A stretch of 64,000 bases of DNA, taken from contig CAWUHX010000077.1 of assembly GCA_963922205.1 (NCBI GenBank), positions 1-64,000 on the forward strand, written 5' to 3'. This DNA is from Romanomermis culicivorax. Taxonomy: Eukaryota; Nematoda; Enoplea; Mermithida; Mermithidae. Under the pieces are notes generated by a model that saw only the letters and a list, made by a program, of their open reading frames with translations, searched no databases and had not been told where the DNA came from. The number at the start of each line of letters is the position of its first letter. Positions within the stretch are counted from its first letter, which is position 1. Positions 34,240 through 46,252 of the stretch are shown piece after piece. Both the position numbers and the translations under genes were made by a program.

Positions 34240-37200
34240 TCACTTTTTTCTCCCGCGTAATAACGACAACAAATGTGTAAATAACGGTCTAAGTTTGACT
34301 AAATTTAAATTTTCGATCATTTCGGTTAAAGTTCCTACTTGTTCCGATTCGAATTGCTCGTATTTTGATCGTAAATTTAAAAAATCATATAAATTTTTGA
34401 TCATTTTAACGTTCGACGGATCGGATTTTGCGTAATTTTCCTATAAATATAAAGAAAAATGAACGTTAGAATAACAAATATAATATTTGAATATTAAAAT
34501 TTACCGAATTCTCGTAATTCTACTCTGAGCTCACATCTTGCGAAATTGTTGCAATTTGTTTAAATTTTTTTCAATTTTTCAAAAAGTTTTTCATCTCAAG
34601 TCCGAGAGTGTTTCAAAATTTCTGGAGATTTCATACATTGAAACTTGAGAGAAACGACAGAACGTTGAATAAATGGCCGCGTTTATCTCGGCGGTAGTGT
34701 ATATGAAACAATAAGTCAAAAACTATTACAATACAAACTACACTTGAATAAAAGATCATCAGGGTCAGTCAAACATTAAGAGGAATACATAAATGGAAAA
34801 TTCGAAATAGCATACAAATTCTTTCTGGAAATATACGATTTGAGGGAACTGTCCAAAAGTTTCGAACTTAAATTCTTGAAATTTTACAAAACACAATTCA
34901 AAATTTGAGAAAAATTCGGTCACAATTTGTCAATCAAATTCCAATGTTTGAAGACGTCCAGGAAAATTTCGACAAAAAAGGCGCGAGAATAGCATATTTA
35001 ACTCATCTTTCAGAATTTACAAAGAAAATTCAAAAACTCGATTTAAAATTTTGAAGAAGTAGCCAACTCATCACAAAAAGTCAATGGAATAAAGAATAAT
35101 ATTATAGTTAAAATTTGCAAAATTACACGAAGTTTTATATACTAATTGAAACTGTGAATAGGCAAAGAAATTCAAATTTTCTTCCCGAATATTTTTTTCG
35201 AAAATCTCGTATTTTTCCTCAACTTTTTCTCAGTTCTGCAAAATACTATCGGAATTCATAATTTTGATACTTTTGCAGAAAATTCAATAAAGAGAAATGA
35301 TTTTCACGCCAGCAAAATCTTTAAATTTTCGTTGTTTAACTGAAGAATTGTCCTTTGAATTATGGGAAATCCTACAATTTTCATTCGAATATAACACGAT
35401 TTTGAGCGAAATTTATTGCGGTTAATATACCTCTATTATTTTTCTTTGTTTAGCTTTGATCATATCTAGAGCTTCAACCAACAACCAAGTACATTTTCCG
35501 TCTTCGATATCAGTTCCGATTTTACCCGTTACGTCTGCGTTACCGTAACAATCGAGATAATCGTCCTAGAAATATAGCTGATTAGTTCATCATGATTTAG
35601 ATCGATACATATAACGACGCCCCTTGATCTGGGAGGGGGAGATCGGGCGACATTTTGGGGGCCGAGCATCACTGATTCTCCAAAATTTTACGGGGTCTCT
35701 CAAGGAAAAAATTCGATTTTTCACAGAAAAGTACAAAAAACGGTTCAAAAATAATAATTTTTGTTTTAAAAAACGGTGAAAAATGTATATATTTACGGCG
35801 CGAAGCACCGAGGAAGTTGACGTTTTTTATCATTTTTTGTTCAAAAATTGTCAATTTTCATCAAAAAACTGAAATTTTTCAGTATTTTTCCGTCCAAAAA
35901 TATGGGGGTCCGTATGACTACCATATGGCGAGCGATAGGATTGAAAAATCCTGGAGGGAGAGGGTCGCCCAACAGCTGCCCATATGGCCAAAAATTTCTG
36001 GAGGGGGTTTCCAGTGTTCTTTTTCCGCACCGGTCGTTCTGCGTCTTGCGGGAATCGGCCTAAAAAATTTGCGCACCACCATTGAAAACATTAAAAATTT
36101 CCCGTTCCGTGCGAAGAACTCTTCAAAAATTTTTTGCACGAGCCCAAAAAAATCTGCACTGCGCGGAAAAAAACCCTGAGGGTACCTACTATAGTATTTC
36201 CCCCCAATTACATGTATGGATTCAGCATATTCTGAAATTCAAATTTCTCACTTGACACTGAAAATAGTGACCCATTTTGATGCACAATTTTCTCAATTGT
36301 TCTTCACCGTGATCGATTTCTATTTCCGAAGATGACTTAATGGATAATGAGAAAAGAATTGGAGATATTTTAGAATTTCTATGATAATGAAGAAAACTGA
36401 CCATACGAACGGCGGCCAAAACTGGTAAAATGAAAGTATAATAGCTCGTTTTACAACGCGTAATATCAAAATATCGTTCTTTAGTACATAAATTGATGTC
36501 GAATTTCTGCGAATCCATATGTTGGCCTAACATTGTTACGAGCTTCGCCTATAAAATTGAGGAAAAAATTTTCACGCATTTTTATATTATAAGGAAATGT
36601 GTGAAATTTGCATGAAAATTTATAAAAATAATCTATATTTTGAATAAAAATTTATTCAAAATATAACCTCTCTATAAATGTTCATAATCGCTAAATATCG
36701 TTTATCGCCGTTCAAAATTTCGTTAATAATCAAATCGGCTGCATTTTCCAATAAAAACGCGTCGTTAATAGCCGTAAGGCCGATTTCTTCCTTGAATTGC
36801 GGAAAATACGCTATGAACTTTCCTCTGCTACACATACGCTCAACTCAACCTACATTTTTATACCAACAAGGTCTTCCGCGACGGGTTATCGATGAATCCA
36901 TGACGTCATCGGCAATCAGGAAGCAACTTTCGAGCTGAAAATTGGCGACAATTTAGATTTCGAATTTTTAAAGAAAAAAAAATTACCAACTCTATGGTCC
37001 AACCTAATTTACATATTTCATGCAAATTTTCTTGTGAAATATTGTCGTTTAAACATTGATAAGCGTGAACTAAAGTCAAACCGCGGTTTAATTTCCCATT
37101 TGGGACGTTATAATCTAAAAGCTTTAGAAAATTGCTTATTATGAAGACATAACTGTAAAGGCCCATCTATACTTTTTTCGCTAAAAAACATACGCAAGCG

Positions 37201-39346
37201 ATTTACTCTTCAAGTATTGGAGCAATTTCAGCATAATACATCGCAAGGTAGATATTGAAATTATCGATCGAAAGATACAAAACACGTTCAACAAATATCT
37301 ACTGTGTGCTTTAAATCTAGCTTTGACGCAAGAAACGTAAGAAACGCAAGATGCTTACAAAATAGCCGAATTCTGCAACACTATGCAATTTTTTTTTGCA
37401 AAATATAGTTCACTGGATAGAACTCGTCAAGATCTTTCTTGCGCACAGAAAAAATGAGGGATTCGTTCGATTTTAATCGTTACAATCACTTGCGACAAAT
37501 TTTCGAGAAAAAAGTATAGATGGGCCTTAAGAGGTCCGATCAGTTGGGCACACAATAAAAGCCAGAGCACCCCATGGGGGGTATTACCCCGGTCTTAGAT
37601 TTGATAATTCGTTTACCACCCACATAAAAACAGCTCATTATGGCAAAAAATTTGGTAGATCTCATCCTCTCCTCAGTAGGTTATAGTAATTCGAGAAAAA
37701 TTGCACAATGTGTGCTTGAGAGGAATTACTCACTTGTCTTTTTGACACATTTACTGAGCAAATCATAATGGGAAAGTATGCAACTTCTGTGCCATATAGC
37801 GATTTTTAGGAAAGGATATCAGCACATTAGTATATACTACTTGTAGGAAATCATTATATATATAATTGGGAGATCAAATAATGAGTTGTATATATGTGAT
37901 TTATCGAAAAATCGCCCCTTGGGAAGAAAAACATTATGTTCTTAAAATTCTTCCTCTTCATGCTCTCCTTTCCTTTTTCTCGCTTCTGCACTTTAAAATG
38001 GAAGCACTGTTTCAACCCTTATGAGTGATGGAATAAACTCATACTCCTGAAGATGGTGGTTCAAATAATGTTTCCAAAACTATGTTTCGCCTGATTCTTG
38101 AAATGTGCACAAATGAGTTGACACAACAATCTTCAAAGTGTGACTATTCTCTGCGTACAATCAGTGTTTTTTTGGTCAAAACTTTTTTCCACAAATGTGG
38201 AAAGACGTTCAAATTTTTTTCAACATACGGAAAAATTTTGCAACATTTTAATTTATCTATTATTACGTCGTACGATCAAGATGGAGGAGACTATTTGCTA
38301 ATCGACGATCAAGATGGAGGAAACTATTTGCTAATCGGAGAATTGTGATTTTACCATTTCATGATGGAGGAGACTATTTGCTAATTGACGATCAAGATGG
38401 AGGAGACTATTTGCTAATCGGAGAATTGTGATTTTACCATTTCATATAAGTGTGATTAGATTTTTTCTCGGTGTTATTTGAAAACAATTTCTGGATAAAA
38501 TAAATGTATGGCGAATAAAATTTTTTGAGAACTCGTCAAAGTTTTTGCAACATTTGTTGAAAGAGGTCAAAATTTTTTTCCACATTTCAGAAAAGTTTTC
38601 CACATTATAGTGCAAATGTAGCAAAAAAAACACTGCGTACAATTAGTATATTCAAGTTGCATGATTTTGAGGTGGAAAAAGGGGGTTGAAGTAGTAAATG
38701 ATGCTTAACTGTAGGGGCATCATTTTTGTAAGTGGTTTTGTGATGAGAGCACTACACCACCCCCTCCGCAAAAAACTTGGGAGAAAAAAAAGGTCACGGC
38801 ATATTTCAAGTACTACCCTTACAATTTACGATTTTACCCCTACCTAAATTTTCGACCTTGGGGACCTCTGATAAAAGCCATTTTTAGGGGAGAGAGAGAG
38901 TAGTCAACCTTTTAGTATTTTTAGAGGGGTCAGCAAGTGCTCAAAAAATGCGTTTTTCTGACAAAAAATGGGCGAAATTTGAATTTTTGCTATAGGAGGA
39001 CTCTTTCCCTAAATCCCTTAATGAAGATTACATTTTACACGGAACAGGAAAGTCATTTTCTTACTTTCTCCAACCACAAAAGGGGAACTTTCGGGCAATA
39101 GAGTTTACATTTCGACGTGAAAAACGATATTATAGAATTTTTGATAGCAGGATAATGTGATAAAAAGTCCGTTTTAGTCATAAAATTAGAATTCGTCATT
39201 TGAAATTTCGGATTCAAAATCAGTGTTGAGGCCAAATTGTTGAATAATGATCGATTTTTCGGAAATATCGCTGTCGCGTAGATCGATTTCCTGGCGGCCA
39301 ATGTGTTCATCAATCGAATATTAGACGCTATCGTACGCAAGATCAT
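34240..39346 (-). CDS. FDPS: Farnesyl diphosphate synthase
   Basis: Minus-strand exons in order: 39346-39109, 37114-36987, 36934-36854, 36790-36668, 36548-36402, 36335-36252, 35565-35431 and 34440-34240 (TGA); all phases agree, 378 aa. The enzyme condenses DMAPP/GPP with IPP to make farnesyl diphosphate in the mevalonate pathway. Motifs: [13 protein letters not shown]; first Asp-rich motif DDVMD within [52 protein letters not shown]; second Asp-rich motif DDYLD followed by [22 protein letters not shown]-terminus [10 protein letters not shown], like the usual basic KxRRK end. The residue five before the first Asp is Cys where animal FPPS has Phe. Exon 1 gives about 48 residues without Asp or Glu, a likely mitochondrial presequence, then [13 protein letters not shown] resembling the usual N-terminus; exon 1 is less certain than the rest, and the stretch between it and exon 2 is about 16 residues shorter than in human FPPS. 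Confidence 0.92.
35604..36218. mobile_element. Family H element in FPPS intron, with nested family D copy
   Basis: It begins ATACATATAACGACG and ends CCCAATTACATGTATG. The body shares ATATGGCGAGCGATAGG, CCATATGG and TCAAAAACTG segments with the family H copy at 51722-52165. At 36012-36178 a short D-type element (CAGTGTTCTTTTTCCGCAC to GCGGAAAAAAACCCTG) is inserted. No clear target duplication. Confidence 0.6.
37159..37527. mobile_element. Harbinger-type MITE
   Basis: The terminal repeats AGGCCCATCTATACTTTTTTC / GAAAAAAGTATAGATGGGCCT are perfect over 20 bp and flanked by TAA on both sides, as for PIF/Harbinger. It lies in FPPS intron 1. It shares the general style of the MITE at 19494 (GGCC, CTATACTT) but not its exact ends. 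Confidence 0.8.
38162..38635. mobile_element. Family A hAT-type MITE
   Basis: It starts CAGTGTTTTTTTGG and ends AAAAAAAACACTG. The 8-bp flanks cgtacaat / cgtacaat are a perfect target duplication. It contains TTTTTTCCACAAATGTGG near both ends and a tandem repeat at 38280-38445. Confidence 0.88.
38280..38445. repeat. Tandem repeat: 33-bp unit within an 83-bp higher-order unit
   Basis: The segment GATGGAGGAGACTATTTGCT occurs four times (near 38280, 38313, 38363 and 38396). The larger unit, which ends GAGAATTGTGATTTTACC, occurs twice with almost no differences. Confidence 0.9.
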
Positions 39347-40014
39347 TCAATCAAATCATATTTTTCGCAAGGGCGTTAGTACCTAAAGAGAGGGGATAAG
39401 TACAGTGTTTTTTTGTGCACGAACATTTGTGCCAATTGGCACAAAGGGCCAAAAGAATTTGTGCCAATGGCACAAAAAATTTTTTCAGCCTAAAAACATA
39501 CAGAAAACCTTTAAAAAGTTTTAAGCCAAAGTTTGATAAAAACATGACTAAAGATACTTTCACCGCACTAATTTGTATGAAAATTGTGCCAACTCTATTT
39601 TATCCAAGCACATCAGTGCGAAAACAAAAACTGATCGAAAAAACAGTTTATTACGATTCGAAAAGAAATCGAATGCTGCGAGAATCAAATATTTTTAAAG
39701 AATTTTTTAGGCAAAATACATCTTTCTTTAATTTTCAGCTACATACGACGAATAATTTGTTCTCATCACCGATGCAAATAAATTAAGGATGTCCATGATT
39801 ACTTTCTGCTTAAGAAAAACAACCAAGCCGAAAGTTACGTCGCGTAAATTTTTGGTTGAAAAATTGCGCCAACAATGTCAATTTTTCTGTTCAAATCAAA
39901 CACCAAAAATAAAATTTTTGGTTTTCAATATCACATTGAATGAACAGTGGAAGTTAACTAATTCTATTCATTTATCAGTCATTGACAATCTTAAAGTTTC
40001 TTGCGATAATACTA

Positions 40015-42223
40015 AGGTAAAGTGGGGCAACTTTGGCCACGGGGCAACTTTGGTCAATTTCACTTGAAACGTCGCCGAATTTTTCCACAGTAAGATATGC
40101 AGATACAATTTGGCACACTACTGTCTGAGTAATCACAATCAGTACATGTTACTGTGAAAGGAAATTGAAATCCAAATAAAATTGAGAAATTTGTGGGTCG
40201 ACAAAGTTGTCATTTTTTATGAAAATTTTTGAATTGAAAAAAATTTGGGTTTCACTCATCCGATGCACTCAAAACTTTCACTAACAATTAAGTGTCTTTA
40301 AAGAATTTCTCCTTTCTGTTCAGTATAAAGAAAATAACTACCCGTTTCAGAGAAAAAAAATCGGTCCAAAAGCGGGAAACTTTGGCCAGTTGGCGGGAAA
40401 CTTTGGTCACATTATATTTTGGCGGGTAACTTTGGCCCAATTAAAATTCTCTGCGCCACACATTTTTCTATTTATAATAATTCGATCATACATCTTTTTC
40501 AGACAAATTCTTTTAACCTGTATATAATTTTTATTAATTACGTACTTTACAATATGGTCAGGTGCTACGAAAGAAAGCCAGATGCACACAAATACCTGAA
40601 AAAATTACTCAACAGAAGATCTCAGAAAAGGGCATTGAGGCTGTTTAAAACAGGTCAAAAATTAGAGCAGCAACTCGAGTTTACAATATTCCATATGGTA
40701 CATTACAAAACAAAGTAAACACAAGGCAGTTGGGAAGGATTGGCCATAAAACATACCTCACAGTGGCTGAAGAATTTCTACTTGTCAAACTGGTCAAATC
40801 CGTTGCCATCGTAGGTCTGCCATTCAAAAAAGATTGTCTTATCCTTATAATCGACAGTTATCTACACGAAAACAAGCTGGAACTGTTTAAGACAAAGAAG
40901 ACTGTAGGACGCGAGTGGCTTCCTACAGTTATCTCTGCAAAGAAGACTGTAGGAAGTGATAGAAAGACTGTAGGACACGATTTATACGCAGTTAAATACT
41001 AAATTGTTGCCGATAACAGTACAACAAATGTACTACGACAAAATTTATTGGCGTTGTCTTTGCAGTCATCGGCTTTGACGTTTGAAAGTATGTATTTTGT
41101 TACAAAATTTACAGAAGAATGATATCTTAAATTTTCAAGAATGCCCACATTGTCGATGTCGGTGATTAACAAGGTTACACCATCAAGATGACCAGCAGTG
41201 TCATCAAATATCTTCAGACAGTAAATCCGAAAGAAACAAGCCAAAAAATTCCAGGAAACGTCTTTGTCATGTGCTTGGCCAGACTTTGGCAGAACTGGAA
41301 GTTCCTGCTCCTGAAAGAATTAAAAGAAGCGAAAAAAGCTAAAAGCACTAATGTACCTTGAATTTGCCATATTCAATGGACAATTTACAAGAAAAAGTAC
41401 AAAAAGGACTGGGCATGCTGTGATGGATGGATATGTGGTAACTGCTTGGTAGACGATTTTGATCCCGCCTGTGATTTTATTTGTCAAGTTTGTGTTGCTC
41501 ATAACAATTGTTCGGTATCAGTGCGCCTGGTGGCCACCCATCTTAAAACATGTGTAATCCAAAAGGTACCTAGAGTAACTTTAGATGGCAGTACGAACCT
41601 GCAGTCAATAGGCTTAGGTTTAGGCTCAGGATAGGATTAGGCTATGATTTAGCAAGCACGCTATACCAATTATGCCTCTTCAAGTACCTTTTGCATAACA
41701 CATGCTAAGATGGGTGGCCGCCAGACACACTAATACCCAATTGTTCTTCCTTTAAATATGGTTAATCTCATGTATTTTGATCATAAAAACGCACATTTAT
41801 CATGGTTTTAGTGTACCTCATGTTTTTGTGTGTCGATCAATGTTGATGATGTTCATCATTTTCAGCTGAAATTTTGTGACAGCATAGTTCGATAGTTATG
41901 TTACCTCATATCCAAAATTTGTTTTGTTGCGTGCGGTATATCTGTGATGAGATTTAACGATTCTACTTGTACAAAAAGTAACTTGAACAGAAATTATAAT
42001 AGCGACTACAGTTAACCACCATGGTGGGTAACACTGGTCACAAAGTGAGCGCTTTTCAACGATCTACAGTAGGCTAAATCTGCATGCTACTTATCAAAGG
42101 ACGTGTTTGATCGATTTGTCTGACATTTTTGATATATAAGTTCCATGAAACATTTTTCTCCAAAGTTATACGTTGGAGAAGTCGAATTGACTCGATTTTG
42201 ACCAAAGTTACCCCACTTTACCT
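40015..42223 (+). mobile_element. Pogo-like DNA transposon, degenerate, with a zinc-finger-like segment
   Basis: Terminal repeats AGGTAAAGTGGGGCAACTTTGG and its inverse lie at the ends and TA flanks both sides. The motif GGG(C/T)AACTTTGGCC repeats inside the left end. Plus-strand fragments resemble the N-terminus of pogo/Tigger/Jerky transposases: MVRCYERKPDAHKY (40554), then after a frameshift RAATRVYNIPYGTLQNKV and LTVAEEFLLVKLVK. The catalytic DDE region is missing or unreadable. Near 41393-41500 a Cys-rich segment reads WACCDGWICGNC and CDFICQVC, like a C-terminal PHD-type finger. An AAAGAAGACTGTAGGA repeat lies at 40890-40980. The element is inactive. Confidence 0.7.
41518..41733. mobile_element. 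TA-flanked MITE, copy 2 (nested in the pogo-like element)
   Basis: It starts TCAGTGCGCCTGGTGGCCA, ends CAGACACACTAA and is flanked by TA on both sides. The interior (CATCTTA, GGTACCT, AGGCTTAGGTTTAGGCT, TTTAGCAAGCACG) matches the copy at 29004-29239. Confidence 0.82.
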
Positions 42224-43785
42224 TACTTTAAAATACAATTCTTTCAAGTTTGAGAAAAATGAAAGTAATTAATATTATGCTCAGCGCAAAGCGCCCACAC
42301 CTGTAAACCCCAACTTGGTCGAACCCTATACTCAACCCCACCAAATTAGGCAAAATTGAAAAAAATTAGGAAAAAAGTGGCTTTTTTGGCCTTAATTGGG
42401 AAAATTTCCTCAGCTTTTTTGGGGTCTTTTCGATCCCCCCCCCAAAATTTTGGAAATTTCGGAGCCCCAATCTCAAAATTTTCGGGTCACCCCCAGGGTT
42501 TTTTTCCACACAGCAACCAAATTTTTTTTTGCCAAGTTGCACAGTGCAACTTGAGGCCTGACTGCTCTTTTGATTAGGTGGTAGGATTTTCTGTGCGAAG
42601 ATGCATTTTTATGCGTTCTAAAATGAAAGAAAGTGAAAATTTTCCGGCGCTTCGCACCCGGTTTCAATTCATTTATAATATTCTAATGTGCGGTTAGAAA
42701 AGGTCATTTTAGTTAGTGCTTATAGGTTCTTATTATCAACATATTATGGATAAATGTTTGATCCTGTATTGTTTGTTGACGAATTTGATAAAAACTAACA
42801 TTTTTCTCGATCATTTTCCCGAAAATTTTTTGCTATCTTCATAAAAATTTTGACTTTCATGTGATTAATACATTTTGAGTGTAGAAATTTTTGCCGATTG
42901 AAAGATCCAGAGCCTTAGTCGCTTGTCTAGTTTTTGCATTTTAGTTTGTCCGACTGAAAATTCATTAAATTCACTGAGGAATCAAACCTTCTGTCTGGGA
43001 AATGAAAGGTGAAAAGATTCATTTTCCAGCGTTCTAGAATATTAAAATGAAAAGAAAATTTTCGGCGCTACGCCATATCCGTATCCAGTATTTTCAAAAA
43101 AGGGGCGGGGAATTTTCCAATTTTTTTTAGAATTTACTGAATAAAAAAAATCAAAATCATTTAAAGACGACTTATTTTCAGTTAGTTTATGTGTGCTTGG
43201 ATTAGTGTCTAAATTCTATGTTTAGCGAAAAGTATGTAAATATAATAATTTAATTTGGGAAATGTGATTTATAAATACAATAATAATAATTTATTAGGTT
43301 GAAAATAATACACAGTAAATATAAGGAGTAAATATACGTGAAAGGCATAACAGCTAAAGAAATTAGCGAATTACGTTACACCTCTAAGCATTACGTTACA
43401 CCTCTAGAAAACTCTCAGATTTACCCTTTTAAGTCTATCAGAAAATTTTTTTGCACTGATAGTATTTACAATATTTTCATCAAGGGAATTCCAAGCCCGG
43501 ATCACACAACTACAGAATTCATATTTCAACAAATCATGGCGATATTTACGATACATTAGTTGTAACGAGTTATTGGCAGGGTTAGAATTGTGAACAATGG
43601 AGAAAAAGTTATCAATTGGCAAAACATTCAAACGGACATTATAAACCATGGTAAGATCAAAACGAAGCCGTCGTAGGTCTAATCGCTCTAAACCCAGGTG
43701 GTTCAAACATTCATCATAAGATAATGTAGTATCATAACCTAGTATTCTCTTGGTGAATCTCCGCTGAACTTTCTCAACTCTTTTG

Positions 43786-43992
43786 CATATCTGTAATTGG
43801 GTGGGGGGGGGGGGTTGGGGTGGACCCCACAACTTGGTCAACCATATACCCAACCCCCCAGTTTGGAAAAAATTAAAAAAATTGGCAAAAAAGTGAATGT
43901 TTTTTGTGAAAAATTTCGACTTTTTTCGACCCCCTCCCCCTAAATTTCGGATTTACCCCCTCCCCCAACTGACCGGACCCCTTACAGGTATG
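43786..43992. mobile_element. Family I MITE
   Basis: It begins CATATCTGTAATTGGG and ends CTTACAGGTATG, with a perfect 8-bp target duplication (ctcttttg). It has long G- and C-runs and GGTCAACCATATACCC and CAACTGACCGGACC segments. Confidence 0.88.
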
Positions 43993-44295
43993 CTCTTTTG
44001 ATGTCTTGCTTGAGATTAGGATTCCAAACTACTGTGGCATATTCTAATATATGAAGTCTAACATAAGTGATGAAAGCCTTCGTAAGTACATTTTTATTTC
44101 TATTCGAATGAAATACAAGAAAACTAGTTTGCGATGGTTTTTCCGACAAATTGAAGCAAATTTATTGATTTTAGAGTCAGCAACCAAAAATATATCTGTG
44201 CAACCAAAATTTTTCCCCAAGTTGCACATTGCAACCTGGCCTGTGCAAAAAAAAACCCTGGTCACCCGCCCCCAACTGGTCGGACCTCATACAAG

Positions 44296-44499
44296 CATAT
44301 CTGTAAGAGGTCCGACCAGTTGGAGAGGGCGGAGGTAAATCCGAAATTTTGGGAGAGGGGGTCGAAAAAAGTCGAAATTTTTTCCGAAAAAGGCCAAAAA
44401 AGGCACTTTTTTGCCAATTTTTTCCAAACTTGGCGGGGAGGGGTTTGGTATATGGTTGGCCAAGTTGGGGGGGGGGGGGTCCCCCCAATTACAGGTATG
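44296..44499. mobile_element. Family I MITE, inverted relative to the previous one
   Basis: It begins CATATCTGTAAGAGGTCCG and ends CCCAATTACAGGTATG, with a perfect 8-bp target duplication (catacaag). It contains an uninterrupted run of about 14 G near 44467. Confidence 0.88.
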
Positions 44500-44697
44500 C
44501 ATACAAGGTTATGGAAGCGCTGAAAAATTTTTGTGTTTTCACCCCTAAAATGACTAAAAAAAGGAAATTCAGCCTTCGACCAGTCAAAAAATTTGCGCCA
44601 ATTGGCACAAACGCCCAAAATATTTTGTGCCATTGCAATTTTTTTGCCAAGAACCATGTTTTGGCACAAAAAAAACACCGGATAAAGTATAAGTAAC

Positions 44698-45433
44698 CAC
44701 TGTTTTTTTCCACGAATTTTTTTCCACAAATGTGGAAAAGGGTCAAATTTTTTTTCGTGTTAAAATCCTCGTTTTTCGCTTGAAAATGTTCATAAACACT
44801 TTATATAAGTGTTTTTGAGCTTTTTAAAGCATTCTGATCATATATCTCAAAAATTAGATTTAAATTTTGTGTTCATAAATCATATAATCGTAATTTCTAG
44901 AAATTTATCATTCGAAAAATTTTAAAACCATAATTTGTTCGTAACCTTTCATAAATTTGGCCGAAAAGCTATGAGTCAGAAGCGTAGAAATGTCCCAACA
45001 ATACTTCTATAAAGCTTTTGAATTGAATTTACGTTAAGAAAAGAACAAACGCTTCAATAAGTTGAGAAAGTTGACGTGTTGATCTTTCTCAAAAAATCTA
45101 TGAAGGAAAAAATGCGGATCTTCATTAAATATAAAGATATAATATGCAAAATTGCGCATTAAACATGAAAAAATGCGTTTAAGATGATGAAAACTATTAA
45201 AGATTAAATGGTAAGTGAAGGTAGACATGCTGAAAGCCGCGCTTGAGCTTGGTAATAAATAATAATGATTATTACTTAAATTTTGAGATTTGGACCTCCT
45301 AAAATGCACCAAAATGCATCTTTTCGATATGAAAACGCCAATTTTTCTTCCACATTTGTGAAAAGACAGCAAAATTTTTTTCCACATTCCAGATTTTTTC
45401 CACATTATAGTGCAAATGTGGAAAAAAACAGTG
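44698..45433. mobile_element. Family A hAT-type MITE, first in the chain (A1)
   Basis: It starts CACTGTTTTTTTCCACG and ends GGAAAAAAACAGTG. Its left flank is taagtaac. Once the three downstream insertions are removed its right flank reads taagtgac (7 of 8 match). It has no coding capacity. Confidence 0.85.
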
Positions 45434-45438
45434 TAAGT

Positions 45439-46245
45439 CAGCGTTTTTTTTGTGCACGGACATTTGTGCCAATGGGCACAAAGGGCCGAGAAATTTGTGC
45501 CAATGGCACAAAAAAAATTCCACTCTAAAAACGTACCGAAAACCTTAAGAAAGTTTTGTGCCAAAAGTTTGATAAAAACTATAACTAAAGATACTTTCAC
45601 CGCATTAATTTGCCTGCTCTATTTTCTCTAACTACGTCAGTGAGATAAGAAAAACTGATCTAGAAAACGGTTTCTACGATCCAAAAAGAAATTGAATGCT
45701 GCGAAAATTCAGATATTTTTATAGACTTTTTGTCATGAAGTTTTCTTTTATTTTTCGGCTTCCTTCCTAACAATTATTAAAGATGAGATTAGGACGTATT
45801 GTCTATAATTGCTTTCTCGTGAAAAAAGCCAAGTCGAAAGTCGCCTCGCATAAATTTTTGGTTGAATAAATGCGCCAAAAATGTCGATTTTTTTGTTTGA
45901 ATCCAACACCAAAAACATAAGTTTCGGTTCTCAATCCAGCTACATGAACAGAGAAAGTTGCTAATTTCAAATCTTTTAGCCAGTCATTGACAATCTCAAA
46001 ATCTGTTACGATAATAAAAATATAACATTCGAATAGAATCCACTCGCGTTTCGAGACAAAGGAAAGCCGAGAAAAAGCGCCGAGAAAATTTTGCGTTTTC
46101 AGCCCCTAAAATGACTAAAAATAGAGGAAATTTAGCCTTGGACTAGTCAAAAAATTTGTGCCAATTGGCACAAACGCTCAAAATTTTTTGTGCCGTCCCA
46201 AATTTTTTTGTGCCAAAAATCATGTTTTGGCACAAAAAAACACTG
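45439..46245. mobile_element. Family B hAT-type MITE, second in the chain (B1)
   Basis: It starts CAGCGTTTTTTTTGTGCACG and ends GGCACAAAAAAACACTG. Its left target duplication, gtgtaagt, includes the last three bases of A1. The right one reads gtgtaagt once the next element is removed. Palindromic TTTGTGCCAATTGGCACAAA lies near the right end. Confidence 0.88.
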
Positions 46246-46252
46246 GTGTAAG

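Larger units (their letters stand above)
39403..44680. mobile_element. Family B hAT-type element B0, expanded by nested insertions
   Basis: The left end CAGTGTTTTTTTGTGCACG is at 39403 and the right end TTGGCACAAAAAAAACACCG at 44680. The flanks gataagta / gataaagta match apart from one inserted base. Inside are a pogo-like element (40015-42223) and family I copies (43786-43992, 44296-44499, a partial one from 42297). Without these it would resemble the complete B copies at 45439 and 47496 (about 0.8 kb). Near the ends are TTTGTGCCAATTGGCACAAA palindromes. Assigning both ends to one element is an inference. Confidence 0.6.

Noticed and set aside
43404..43853. 149-aa minus-strand frame with KVQRRFTKRILGYDTTLSYDECLNHLGLERLDLRRLRFDL-like segments
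   Set aside because: It resembles the C-terminal tail of a non-LTR retrotransposon reverse transcriptase, but it is short, isolated and cut by a family I element, so I did not list it as a gene. It may be worth a similarity search.
44177..44746. Overlapping frames up to 155 aa on both strands
   Set aside because: They are translations of MITE sequence with G-runs (poly-Pro/Gly) and carry no protein signal.
45034..45600. 188-aa minus-strand frame across MITEs A1 and B1
   Set aside because: It crosses the junction of two unrelated insertions, so it cannot be an old gene.
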